Source: Actinophytocola oryzae (lineage in GTDB: Bacteria > Actinomycetota > Actinomycetes > Mycobacteriales > Pseudonocardiaceae). Taken from it: a DNA stretch of 64,000 bases. This document shows, in pieces, positions 45,249 through 52,760 of the stretch. Under the pieces are notes generated by a model, which made no database searches, was not told the DNA's origin, and saw only the letters and a program-made list of their open reading frames with translations. How positions within the stretch are numbered: the stretch's first letter is position 1; the number at the start of each line of letters is the position of its first letter. The stretch spans positions 186,001-250,000 of the forward strand of contig NZ_SOCP01000007.1 in NCBI RefSeq assembly GCF_004364325.1, read 5' to 3'. The position numbers were made by a program, and so were the translations under genes.

Positions 45249-46391
45249 GTGCTCACCTACCTGACCGACGAGCAGCGGGCCGCTGCCGCCCGGTTCCGCG
45301 CGTTCGCCCAGGAGCGGATCGCGCCGCACGCCGCCACCGCCGACCGCGACCAGCGGCTGCCACGGGAGGTCGTCGACGCGCTCGCCCGCGCCGGTCACCT
45401 CGGCGCGACCCTCGGGAAGGAGTGGGGCGGCGCCGAGCTGGACATGATCGACTACGGCCTGCTCACCGAGCAGCTCGGGCGCGTCTGCCAGAACGTGCGC
45501 AACTTCGTGGCCTGTGCGGACATGGTGTGCCTCGCGCTGGCCCGGTGGGGTACGGCGGAGCAGCGCGAGCGGTGGCTCCCCGCGATCGTGGCGGGCACCG
45601 CGGTGGCCGCCTTCGCGCTCACCGAACCGGACGTGGGCAGCGACGCCGCGAGCGTCGGCACCGAGGCGACACCCGACGGCGACACCGTGGTGCTGAACGG
45701 GCACAAGAAATGGATCAGCTTCGGCGAGATCGCGGACGTGTACCTGGTGTTCGCCACCTACGAGGGCGGGCACACCGCGTTCCTCGTCGAGCGCGACACC
45801 CCCGGTCTCACGGTCGAGCCGATCCGCGACCTGCTGGGGCTGCGTGGTTCCCAGCTCGGCGAGCTGCGGCTCGACGGCTGCCGCGTCCCCGCGACGAGCA
45901 TGGTCGGCCTGCCGGGCACCGGGCTCGTCTTCGTCGCGTCCTCCGCACTGGACCTCGGCCGCTACAGCACGGCATGGGGCGCGGTCGGCCTGGCGCAGGC
46001 CTGCCTGGAGGTGGCGGGGGCCCACGCCGCCGAGCGCGTCCAGTTCGGCACGCCGATCGCCGACCACCAGCTGGTGCGCAGGCTGCTGGCCGACATGGTC
46101 ACCGATGTCTCGGCCGTGCGGCTGTTGTGCCACCACGCGGGTGCCGCCAAGGACGGCGGTGACATGGACACCGTGCACCCCACCCTGATGGCGAAGTACC
46201 GGTCGTCCACGGTGGCCGTCCGGACGGCCACCGACGCGGTGCAGATCCTCGGCGCGCACGGCGTCGGCGCCGACACGGCCGTCTCCCGCCTCTACCGCGA
46301 CGCCAAGGTGTTGGAGATCATCGAGGGGACGACCCAGATCCAGCAGTCGATCCTCGGCCGGTTCGCGGTCGACTCCGTCCGCCACGGGTGA
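45249..46391 (+). CDS. Acyl-CoA dehydrogenase, FkbI/ZmaI type
   Basis: A 380-residue FAD-dependent acyl-CoA dehydrogenase fold. It has the flavin/substrate motif AFALTEPDVGSDA near residues 120-132, KKWISFGEIAD and the C-terminal IIEGTTQIQQ segment with the usual catalytic-base position. Homologues in extender-unit pathways (FkbI, AsmN, ZmaI) perform the second oxidation of an ACP-bound C3 unit, giving hydroxy- or aminomalonyl-ACP. That assignment rests on the matching ACP and FkbK-like dehydrogenase encoded at 53974-55111. A generic beta-oxidation-type role cannot be excluded. GTG 45249 is used; GGGGGAG ends only two bases before it, so initiation may be suboptimal. It ends 19 bp from the stop of the convergent regulator gene. 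Confidence 0.88.
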   Translation: MLTYLTDEQRAAAARFRAFAQERIAPHAATADRDQRLPREVVDALARAGHLGATLGKEWGGAELDMIDYGLLTEQLGRVCQNVRNFVACADMVCLALARWGTAEQRERWLPAIVAGTAVAAFALTEPDVGSDAASVGTEATPDGDTVVLNGHKKWISFGEIADVYLVFATYEGGHTAFLVERDTPGLTVEPIRDLLGLRGSQLGELRLDGCRVPATSMVGLPGTGLVFVASSALDLGRYSTAWGAVGLAQACLEVAGAHAAERVQFGTPIADHQLVRRLLADMVTDVSAVRLLCHHAGAAKDGGDMDTVHPTLMAKYRSSTVAVRTATDAVQILGAHGVGADTAVSRLYRDAKVLEIIEGTTQIQQSILGRFAVDSVRHG

Positions 46392-46410
46392 GCACGCGCC
46401 AGACGGGGTG

Positions 46411-47403
46411 CTACGCGCCGATCCTGTCCTGGCCCGCCGCGTCGAGCTCGCCTGCGAACCGCGCCCACACCTCGGAGATCTGGCGGGCGGCGTCGGCGAC
46501 GGAGTCGGCGTGGAAGGGCGGGACCACCGCGACGAACGGGGACAGGTTCTGCTCGAGGGCCTGGCTGGCGCCCAGGATCCGCAGCAGTACCCGGCCCTGG
46601 TCCGACATCCGCACGAGCGGGTCGTTCCTGAGCCGGTCGAAGATCGTGGTGACGCCCGCCTCCGCGCCGCGTCCGAGCCGGCAGGTCGCCCGCACCGCGG
46701 GCGCGTCCTCCCCGGCACCGGGCAGGTCCGCCTCCGGCCGCCGCGAGGGCACCGGGTCGCGTCCCGACCGCAGCCGCAGCCGCACGTCACGGGCGGTGCC
46801 GACGGACAGTCCCGTCGCCCGCGCGATCTCGCGGAGGCTGGCGCCCGGGTGCTCGCCGACGTAGCTCGCCGCGGCCACCCTGCGTTCCGCGATGTCCGAA
46901 CCACGCACCCGTCCGTCGAGCCCGACGCGTGCGCCGTCCGGCACGCCCCTGGCCGCGCGCCGTCGCGCCACCACCCTGGGCGAGACACCGACCAGCGCGG
47001 CGATGCGGCGATCGGACCAGTCGGGATGGGTGCCGAGGATGCGCACGACGGCGGTGCACCGGTCGGCCCTGGTCAGCATCAGCCCGTGCCGCGCGTTGAG
47101 CCGCACGGCGAGCAGGAAGCAGTCGCGTTCCGGTCCGTCGAAGAACCGGACGGCGACCCTCTCGTCACCTCGGCGCACCGCCGCCTCGAGACGGTGCGAG
47201 CCGTCGATGACCCGCATCGTGGGGCGGTGCACGACCAGGGGTGGCAGGTCCTCGGTGAGCTGGCAGAGCGATTCGACGTACTCGGCGGACAGCCCGGCGA
47301 CCCGCAGCTCCCCGGCCGGTCTCAGCGCGGCGGGTGGCACCCGGACGACCGGCGACTCCGAGACCGCGCCAAGTATCCGGTCACAATGTTCGACGCTCTC
47401 CAC
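46411..47403 (-). CDS. StrR/ParB-type pathway-specific transcriptional activator
   Basis: A 330-residue DNA-binding protein. The N-terminal half has the ParB-like fold typical of StrR, Bbr and related antibiotic activators: RVPPAALRPAGELR, LPPLVVHRPTMRVIDGSHRL, then VRFFDGPERDCFLLAVRLNARHG. A helix-turn-helix follows (SDRRIAALVGVSPRVVARRR), and a second one (LREIARATGLSVGTARDVR). StrR proteins bind GTTCGA...TCGAAC palindromes and activate their clusters. No full copy of that operator was found in the intergenic gaps of this window, so its targets may be outside or diverged. GTG 47403 is chosen for its AGGAG 9 bases upstream. It lies at the downstream end of the long - strand operon but is separated from it by 178 bp with its own leader-like region. 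Confidence 0.9.
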   Translation of the reverse strand: MESVEHCDRILGAVSESPVVRVPPAALRPAGELRVAGLSAEYVESLCQLTEDLPPLVVHRPTMRVIDGSHRLEAAVRRGDERVAVRFFDGPERDCFLLAVRLNARHGLMLTRADRCTAVVRILGTHPDWSDRRIAALVGVSPRVVARRRAARGVPDGARVGLDGRVRGSDIAERRVAAASYVGEHPGASLREIARATGLSVGTARDVRLRLRSGRDPVPSRRPEADLPGAGEDAPAVRATCRLGRGAEAGVTTIFDRLRNDPLVRMSDQGRVLLRILGASQALEQNLSPFVAVVPPFHADSVADAARQISEVWARFAGELDAAGQDRIGA

Positions 47404-47412
47404 GGCTGGCCT

Positions 47413-47417
47413 CTCCT
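47413..47417 (-). promoter_or_regulatory. Ribosome binding site setting the activator start
   Basis: AGGAG on the - strand, 9 bases before GTG 47401-47403. The frame stays open upstream to a TTG at 47469, but that start lacks a ribosome site and adds residues not seen in StrR proteins. Confidence 0.6.
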
Positions 47418-47519
47418 GACCAAACAGAACTCCTGATTTCCGAAACGAAACGTAAGGTCGGTTCGTCAAGCAGGCGTGGAGAGCGGATATAGTCTGCGAA
47501 GAGCGTTCGGTGGGGGTGC

Positions 47520-47546
47520 TCAGAAATCACAGCAGACACCACGCAT
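47520..47546 (-). CDS. Possible 8-residue leader peptide with tandem Cys codons
   Basis: On the - strand AGGAGG (47555-47560) stands 8 bases before ATG 47544-47546, followed by MRGVCCDF and a TGA. The ribosome site is the best consensus match I found in the window, yet the ORF has eight codons, two of them consecutive TGC TGT. It sits 117 bp before the activator start. That pattern fits a Cys-sensing leader peptide, but no attenuator hairpin pair is obvious and chance is possible. Confidence 0.4.
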   Translation of the reverse strand: MRGVCCDF

Positions 47547-47581
47547 CGTAGCCACCTCCTTCCCTGCCTTCTCGGCACACC

Positions 47582-48859
47582 TCACACCGGTCGCAGCGGC
47601 GTGAGGTCCAGCTCGGCGAGGGTCGCCGCGTCCCCTCGGTCGAGGCTCAGCAGCCCGGCCTCGATCGCGGCGGCCACCTCGGCGGGCGCGTCACCCGGCA
47701 GGCAGGCCTCGCTCGCGCCGACGCCGATCAGCAGCCCGTCGCCCATCGCGATCGCCAGGTGCAGGTTGGGGCCGGTGCGCTGGCTGGAGCGGCGCCAGGA
47801 CACCCCGGTGCGCAGCGCGGAGCCTTCCTCCGGCTCGGTGTCGACCGGGCCGAGGAAGTTGAAGTGCTTGGCGAACGCCGTCGGGTCCGGGTCTTCGATG
47901 CCCGCCTCGGCGAGGGCGGCACCCAGGGCATCGACGTCGTAGCTGCCGTTCAGATAGGCGGTCAGGCACAGCGGGTAGACCGCCGCGACGAACTCGTCCG
48001 GGTGGCTGCCGCCGTCGAGGTCGATGGTGACCGGGGCGTACTGGTTGAGCGAGCCGACCAGCCCGGCCCACCTCGGGTCGAGCCGGTTGGCCGCCATCAA
48101 CGCCATGCTGAGCCGGTCCCGGCCCTCGACCCGGCCCAGTGCCACGGCGCCCACCGCCAGCAATACCGCCTGCACCGAGACCCGCAGCCGCTCGCACACC
48201 CGCCTGGTCGCCGCGAGGGCCTCGACGCTGTAGAGCGACGCCCGCCGCCGGGGGCTGGGGTCGGCGGGGTCGCGGTCGGCGGGCTCCAGGTCCGGCCACA
48301 CCGAGACCCAGTGCCGCAGTGTGGGGGAGTCGGCGCTCGCGGACTGGACGGCCGCCAGGTCGGCGGGCTGGACCTCCGCGGCCACCGGGTCACCGTCCAC
48401 GGCACGCAGGAACGCGGGTTCCAGCAGCCGCAGCGCCTCGTTGTCCACGGCGACGTGGTGGATCGCGACGACCAGGTGCACCGGGTCACCGAGCTCGGTG
48501 GTCAGCACCGCCCGCCACGGCGGTCCGGTGGCGATGTCGATGGGCTCGGCGGCGAGCACGGCGCCGATGGCGGCGGCCTGTGCCGCGGGGTCGGCGCCGT
48601 CCTCGACCTCGACGTTGCCCACCCCGGCGGGCGCGAACGGGTGCACGGTCGCCGTGAGGTCGTCGCCGTCGGCGGCGAACGTGGTGCGCAGCGACTCGTG
48701 CGCCGCGACCAGCCGCAGCCAGGCGTCCTCGACCTGCGCGATGTCCGGTCCCGGCGGGACCTCCCACACCGCGGTCAGGTTCGCCACCGCCCGGCCGCGT
48801 TCGCCGTGGACGACCAGCGAGCGCAGCACCGAGCGCTGTCCGTGGGTGAGCAGGGTCAT
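47582..48859 (-). CDS. Free-standing NRPS condensation-domain protein
   Basis: A 425-residue protein made only of a condensation fold. THGQRSVLRS at the start aligns with the C1 region, and AIHHVAVDN carries HHxxxD (His134, His135, Asp139), with Asn following the Asp instead of the usual Gly. VGSLNQYAPVTIDL matches the C-domain core that normally reads G.F.N. Such proteins form amide or ester bonds between carrier-bound acyl groups or release to a small nucleophile. It is the last gene of the - strand operon; its ATG overlaps the upstream stop by ATGA. The partner carrier could be the T domain at 50109-52760. The substrate cannot be read from the sequence. Confidence 0.85.
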   Translation of the reverse strand: MTLLTHGQRSVLRSLVVHGERGRAVANLTAVWEVPPGPDIAQVEDAWLRLVAAHESLRTTFAADGDDLTATVHPFAPAGVGNVEVEDGADPAAQAAAIGAVLAAEPIDIATGPPWRAVLTTELGDPVHLVVAIHHVAVDNEALRLLEPAFLRAVDGDPVAAEVQPADLAAVQSASADSPTLRHWVSVWPDLEPADRDPADPSPRRRASLYSVEALAATRRVCERLRVSVQAVLLAVGAVALGRVEGRDRLSMALMAANRLDPRWAGLVGSLNQYAPVTIDLDGGSHPDEFVAAVYPLCLTAYLNGSYDVDALGAALAEAGIEDPDPTAFAKHFNFLGPVDTEPEEGSALRTGVSWRRSSQRTGPNLHLAIAMGDGLLIGVGASEACLPGDAPAEVAAAIEAGLLSLDRGDAATLAELDLTPLRPV

Positions 48860-50091
48860 CGCGCCCCCGCCCTCCCGCCGTGGCCCGCGGCGCTCATACC
48901 GGTGCGCGCCAGTCCGTGCCTGCCGGTCAGGTTGACGAGCACGACCTCGTGGCGCCCGATCCGGCCCGCCATGGCCTCGTTGCGCAGGGAGGCCACCGTC
49001 GCCGCCGACGAGTGGCACACGTCGAGCCCTTCCAGCTCCAGCAGCCGGGCGCGGGCCGTGCGCAGGTCGTCCTGGCTGACCTCGACGATGGCGCCGCCGC
49101 TGTCGGCGGCGATCCGGTGCATGTAGGGGTAGGTCGCGCGGCCGTCGCCGAGCAGGATGGCCCGGCCCAGCCCGTCCGGTGCGGTCACCACGTCGTCGTC
49201 GGTGAGCTCGGTCCGGCCCTCGCGCCAGGCCCGTGCCATCGGGGCGCAGGTGTCCTGCTGGACCATCAGGAACCGGGGCTCGCGGGCGAGCCGTCCGGTC
49301 CGGAGGTACTCGTCGGTGCCCTTGCGTGCGGCCATCATGCCCATCCCGCTGCTGATCGCCTGCACCACGACGTCCGGCGCCACCCCGGCGGCGGCCATCT
49401 CGTCGTAGGCCTCCAGGTAGGTCAGTTTCAGGCCCTCCCGGCGGGCCCAGTTGAAGAACCCGCCCTCCCAGACCAGCCCGCGTGCCGCGGCGAAGCGGCG
49501 GGCCGTCGCGGTGGCCTCGGCGTAGGTGCCGTCGACCACGGTCAGCGTGACGTGCTCGTCGACCGCGATCCGGTGTTCGGCGACGAAGTCCCGCCCGCAG
49601 AACAGGTGCGCGCGCACGCTGCCGTCGCGGGGGACCGCGGCGGCCAGCGCGGTCGAGCTGTTGCCGGTGCTGGCGGCGACCCACGTCGAGATCCCGAGGC
49701 GGGCGAACACGCCGAGCACCACGGCGGCGAACCGGTCCTTGGTGGTCCCGGTCGGCTGCCGGGACTCGTCCTTGACCCACAGCCCGGGCACCCCGATCGC
49801 GGCCCCGAGCGCGGGTGCCGGTCGGCAGGGCGTGGCCACGCTGAACGTGCCGGGCGGCAGGTCGTGTTCGTCGACCGGCAGGAAGTCGAGGTAGGCCAGC
49901 TCGGGCCGCTCGTGTCCGCGCACCCTGGCGCGGTCGAGGTCGACGACCGGCTCGACGGCACCCGAGCAGGCCGGGCACTGCAGCACGAACCCGGTGACGT
50001 CGCTCCAGCCGCAGAGCGGGCAGGCCAGGTGCACCCCGCGTGCGGCAGCCGGTGGCGTCCGGGTCGGGTGCCGCCGTTCGTTGGTGTCCAC
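48856..50091 (-). CDS. Threonine-synthase-like PLP enzyme with N-terminal zinc ribbon
   Basis: A 411-residue fold-type II pyridoxal-phosphate enzyme. The N-terminus carries two Cys pairs (CPLCGW and CPACSG, about residues 19-36), likely a zinc ribbon. The PLP lysine lies in DESRQPTGTTKDRF, followed by AASTGNSSTALAA for phosphate binding. Threonine-synthase homologues replace a beta or gamma leaving group; in an NRPS/PKS operon this usually means making a non-protein amino acid. Here it could supply the substrate of the neighbouring amino acid:carrier ligase or of a condensation step. GTG 50091 has GGAG 4 bases upstream. Threonine synthase proper cannot be excluded, but its location between condensation proteins argues for a dedicated role. 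Confidence 0.87.
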   Translation of the reverse strand: MDTNERRHPTRTPPAAARGVHLACPLCGWSDVTGFVLQCPACSGAVEPVVDLDRARVRGHERPELAYLDFLPVDEHDLPPGTFSVATPCRPAPALGAAIGVPGLWVKDESRQPTGTTKDRFAAVVLGVFARLGISTWVAASTGNSSTALAAAVPRDGSVRAHLFCGRDFVAEHRIAVDEHVTLTVVDGTYAEATATARRFAAARGLVWEGGFFNWARREGLKLTYLEAYDEMAAAGVAPDVVVQAISSGMGMMAARKGTDEYLRTGRLAREPRFLMVQQDTCAPMARAWREGRTELTDDDVVTAPDGLGRAILLGDGRATYPYMHRIAADSGGAIVEVSQDDLRTARARLLELEGLDVCHSSAATVASLRNEAMAGRIGRHEVVLVNLTGRHGLARTGMSAAGHGGRAGAR

Positions 50092-50108
50092 AACGCTCCA
50101 GTCGCAGC

Positions 50109-52760
50109 TCAGATGGTCGGGACGTCGCCCGCGCCGGTGAGCGCGGCGAGCGTGGTGAGGGGGCCGGTCCGGTCGTCGTCGGTGTCGTTGCGCATGGTGG
50201 CCAGCACGTCCGCGCCGCCTCCCGAGGCGTTCGCGCACTGGCGGAGCGCGGGCACCAGCACCGGGTGGGCGCTGATCTCGACGAGCACGTCGGCGCGTTC
50301 GAGCAGTACGGCGACGGCGTCGGCGAGCCGGACGGTGTGGCGCAGGTTGCGGGCGAAGTACGCCGCGTCGACGGTGCGCCAGTCCAGCTCCGCCCCGCTC
50401 ACCGAGGAGATCATCGGGATCGGGTTGCGGCGGGGGCTCAGTGTCCCGATCGCGGCGACGAGGTCGTCGGTGATGGCGTCGATCGCCGGGCTGTGCGCGG
50501 CCAGGTCGACCCGGACGAGGGCGCACAGCTCGTCGCGGGCCCGCAGCGCGGTGATCACCTCGGTCAGCTCGTTGGCCGGTCCGGCCAGCACGGTGGTCCT
50601 CGGCCCGTTGATCGCCGCGACGCTCAGGCCGTGCCCGGGGGGCAGCCGCCCGACCAGCTCGTCGACCGGCAGCTCGGCCACGGCCATCCCGTGGCCCGGC
50701 CCGGCGACCCTGCGCTGCTGGTCGCTGTAGTGGTGCACCAGCCGGGCGGCGTCCGGGACGTCCAGGATCCCGGCGATCACGCAGGCCGCGATCTCGCCGA
50801 CGCTGTGTCCGGCCACGGCCACCGGCGCCACCCCGGACCCGGAAAGCCAGCGAGCGAGGCCGACCTGCACCGCGAACACCACCGGCTGCATCACCCCGAC
50901 GTCGCCTGTGCGTGCGTCGGGCTCGTCCAGGAACAGCTCGTCGACCAGGGAGAACCCGGCGTGCCTCGCGAACTCGGCCGAGCACTCCTCGACCGAGGAG
51001 CGGAACGTGGGCTCGGTCCGGAACATCGTGCGGCCCATGCCGACCCACTGCTGGCCGTACGGAGAGCAGACGAACGCGGCCCGCGCCCGGCTCACCGCGA
51101 CGGCCCGTGGTGCGGGACCCGGCGACCTCGGCGCACCGAGGTCGCGCAGCCGCACGTCGGGATCGGCGGCCACCGCGGCGAGCAGGGTCGTGACGCGGTC
51201 CAGCAGCGCGGCCGCGTCGGCGTCGCCGACCAGGTCGACGGCGTGGGTGAGGCTCGCCGCGATCTCGGTACCCCCGCCTGCCGAGGGCCGTTCGACCAGC
51301 TCGAAGCGCAGGTCGAACCGGGTGGACTCGGCGCGCACCGGCTCCGGTGCCACTCGCAGCCCGGTCAGCTCCAGGCTGGCCTGCGGTGTGTTCTGGAAGG
51401 CCAGCATGACCTGGACCAGCGGGTGCCAGGCGGGGGAGCGGTCCGGGTTGAGCTCGCGCACCACGCGGTCGAACGGCACCTCGGCGTGGGCGAACGCGGC
51501 GAGGTCGGTGCAGCGGATCCTCGCCAGCAGCTCCCGGAAGGTCGGGTCACCGTCGGTTCGGGTGCGCAGCACGACGGTGGTGACGAAGAAACCCACCAGC
51601 TCGTCGAGGGCGGGGTCGGTGCGCCCGGCGACCGGGGTGCCGATGGCGATGTCGGTGCCCGCTCCCGCGATGGTCAGCGCGGCGGCGATCGCGGCGTGGC
51701 AGATCATGAACACGCTGGTCCCGGTCTCGACGGCCAGCGTGGCGAGCCGGGCACACACCTCGGGCGGGACGGTCCGCCCCACCGAGGCGCCGCGGTCGGA
51801 CAGCACCGGGGGGCGCTCGCGGAAGCAGTCGAGCCGCAGCCGGTCGGGCATGCCGGCCAGCTCGCCGCGCCAGAACCGCAGCGAGCGGGCCAGCAGCGAG
51901 TGCTCGACCTCCTCGTCGCCCAGCACCTCCCGCTGCCACAGCGCGTAGTCCGCGTACTGCACCGGCAGCGGGGACCGTCGCGGCTCGGTCCCCGCGAGCC
52001 GAGCGGTGTAGGCGGCCCCGAGGTCGGTCAGCATGGGGGCGAGCGACCAGCCGTCGCACGCGGTGTGGTGGACCAGCAGCAACAGCACGTGCCGCTCCTC
52101 GGCCAGCCGGAACAGGTGCACCCGCAGCGGCGTCTGCTCGCACACGTCGAACGGCACGGCGGTGGCCGAGGCCAGCGCGCCGGCCAGCTCCCCCTCGGTG
52201 ACCGCGGTGACGGTGACGGGGGCCGGGGCCTCGTGGGGGTCGAGCACGACCTGCCGGGGGCCCTCACCCCAGTCCGGCAGTGCCGTGCGCAGGGACTCGT
52301 GCCTGGCCACGAGGTCGTCGACGGCCGCCCGCAGGGCACCGGTGTCCAGCGGGCCGGTCAGCCGGTACGCGCACGGCATCGTGTAGGTGGCCTCGCCGCC
52401 GCGGAGCCGGTTCAGGAACCACAGCCGCTGCTGGGTGGGGGCGAGCGGGACGAGGTCGGGACGTTCGTGCGGGGCCGTGGCGGTCAGCGGCGGGCGCCGG
52501 TCGGGTGTGCCGGCGGCCAGTCGCGCGGCGAGCCGGGCCACGGTCGGCGCCTCGTGGACCGCGGTCGGCGCCAGCTCGGTGCCGGTCACCGCGCGCAGCC
52601 GGTGCACCAGCCGGGTGGCCAGCAGGGAGTGCCCGCCCATGGCGAAGAACGACTCGTCGACACCGACGTCGTCACGCCCGAGCACCTCGGCGAACACCGC
52701 GCGCAGCAGCTCCTCGTGGGCGGTCGTGTCGGCCGTGCCGGGTGCGGTTCCCGCCGTCAC
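50109..52760 (-). CDS. Carrier-condensation-acyltransferase (T-C-AT) protein lacking A and KS domains
   Basis: An 883-residue three-domain protein. T: residues 12-82, phosphopantetheine Ser45 in FFAMGGHSLLAT. C: about 100-540, HHTACDG with His231, His232 and Asp236. AT: about 560-880, with FVCSPYGQQWVGMG in place of the usual GQGSQ loop, nucleophile Ser653 in GHSVGE, and AAHSP at the specificity loop. There is no adenylation domain to charge the T and no KS next to the AT. The T must be charged in trans, and the AT must serve a carrier or KS on another protein. The AT signature is neither the malonyl (GHSIG/HAFH) nor the methylmalonyl (GHSQG/YASH) type, which suggests an unusual extender; aminomalonyl is my inference from the neighbours. 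The GTG start overlaps the ligase stop (GTGA). Confidence 0.9.
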   Translation of the reverse strand: MTAGTAPGTADTTAHEELLRAVFAEVLGRDDVGVDESFFAMGGHSLLATRLVHRLRAVTGTELAPTAVHEAPTVARLAARLAAGTPDRRPPLTATAPHERPDLVPLAPTQQRLWFLNRLRGGEATYTMPCAYRLTGPLDTGALRAAVDDLVARHESLRTALPDWGEGPRQVVLDPHEAPAPVTVTAVTEGELAGALASATAVPFDVCEQTPLRVHLFRLAEERHVLLLLVHHTACDGWSLAPMLTDLGAAYTARLAGTEPRRSPLPVQYADYALWQREVLGDEEVEHSLLARSLRFWRGELAGMPDRLRLDCFRERPPVLSDRGASVGRTVPPEVCARLATLAVETGTSVFMICHAAIAAALTIAGAGTDIAIGTPVAGRTDPALDELVGFFVTTVVLRTRTDGDPTFRELLARIRCTDLAAFAHAEVPFDRVVRELNPDRSPAWHPLVQVMLAFQNTPQASLELTGLRVAPEPVRAESTRFDLRFELVERPSAGGGTEIAASLTHAVDLVGDADAAALLDRVTTLLAAVAADPDVRLRDLGAPRSPGPAPRAVAVSRARAAFVCSPYGQQWVGMGRTMFRTEPTFRSSVEECSAEFARHAGFSLVDELFLDEPDARTGDVGVMQPVVFAVQVGLARWLSGSGVAPVAVAGHSVGEIAACVIAGILDVPDAARLVHHYSDQQRRVAGPGHGMAVAELPVDELVGRLPPGHGLSVAAINGPRTTVLAGPANELTEVITALRARDELCALVRVDLAAHSPAIDAITDDLVAAIGTLSPRRNPIPMISSVSGAELDWRTVDAAYFARNLRHTVRLADAVAVLLERADVLVEISAHPVLVPALRQCANASGGGADVLATMRNDTDDDRTGPLTTLAALTGAGDVPTI

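Larger units (their letters stand above)
47404..47581 (-). promoter_or_regulatory. 178-bp leader region of the StrR-type activator
   Basis: This non-coding gap lies between the condensation-protein stop (47582) and the activator start (47403). It contains a micro-ORF at 47520-47546 with a near-perfect ribosome site, then a less GC-rich stretch that includes TATATC (a possible -10). A small hairpin just after the upstream gene (TGCC-GAGAA-GGCA) is too weak to call a terminator. Confidence 0.45.

Noticed and set aside
47404..47469. TTG start for the StrR-type activator
   Set aside because: No ribosome site and no family similarity in the extra residues; GTG 47403 has a good AGGAG.
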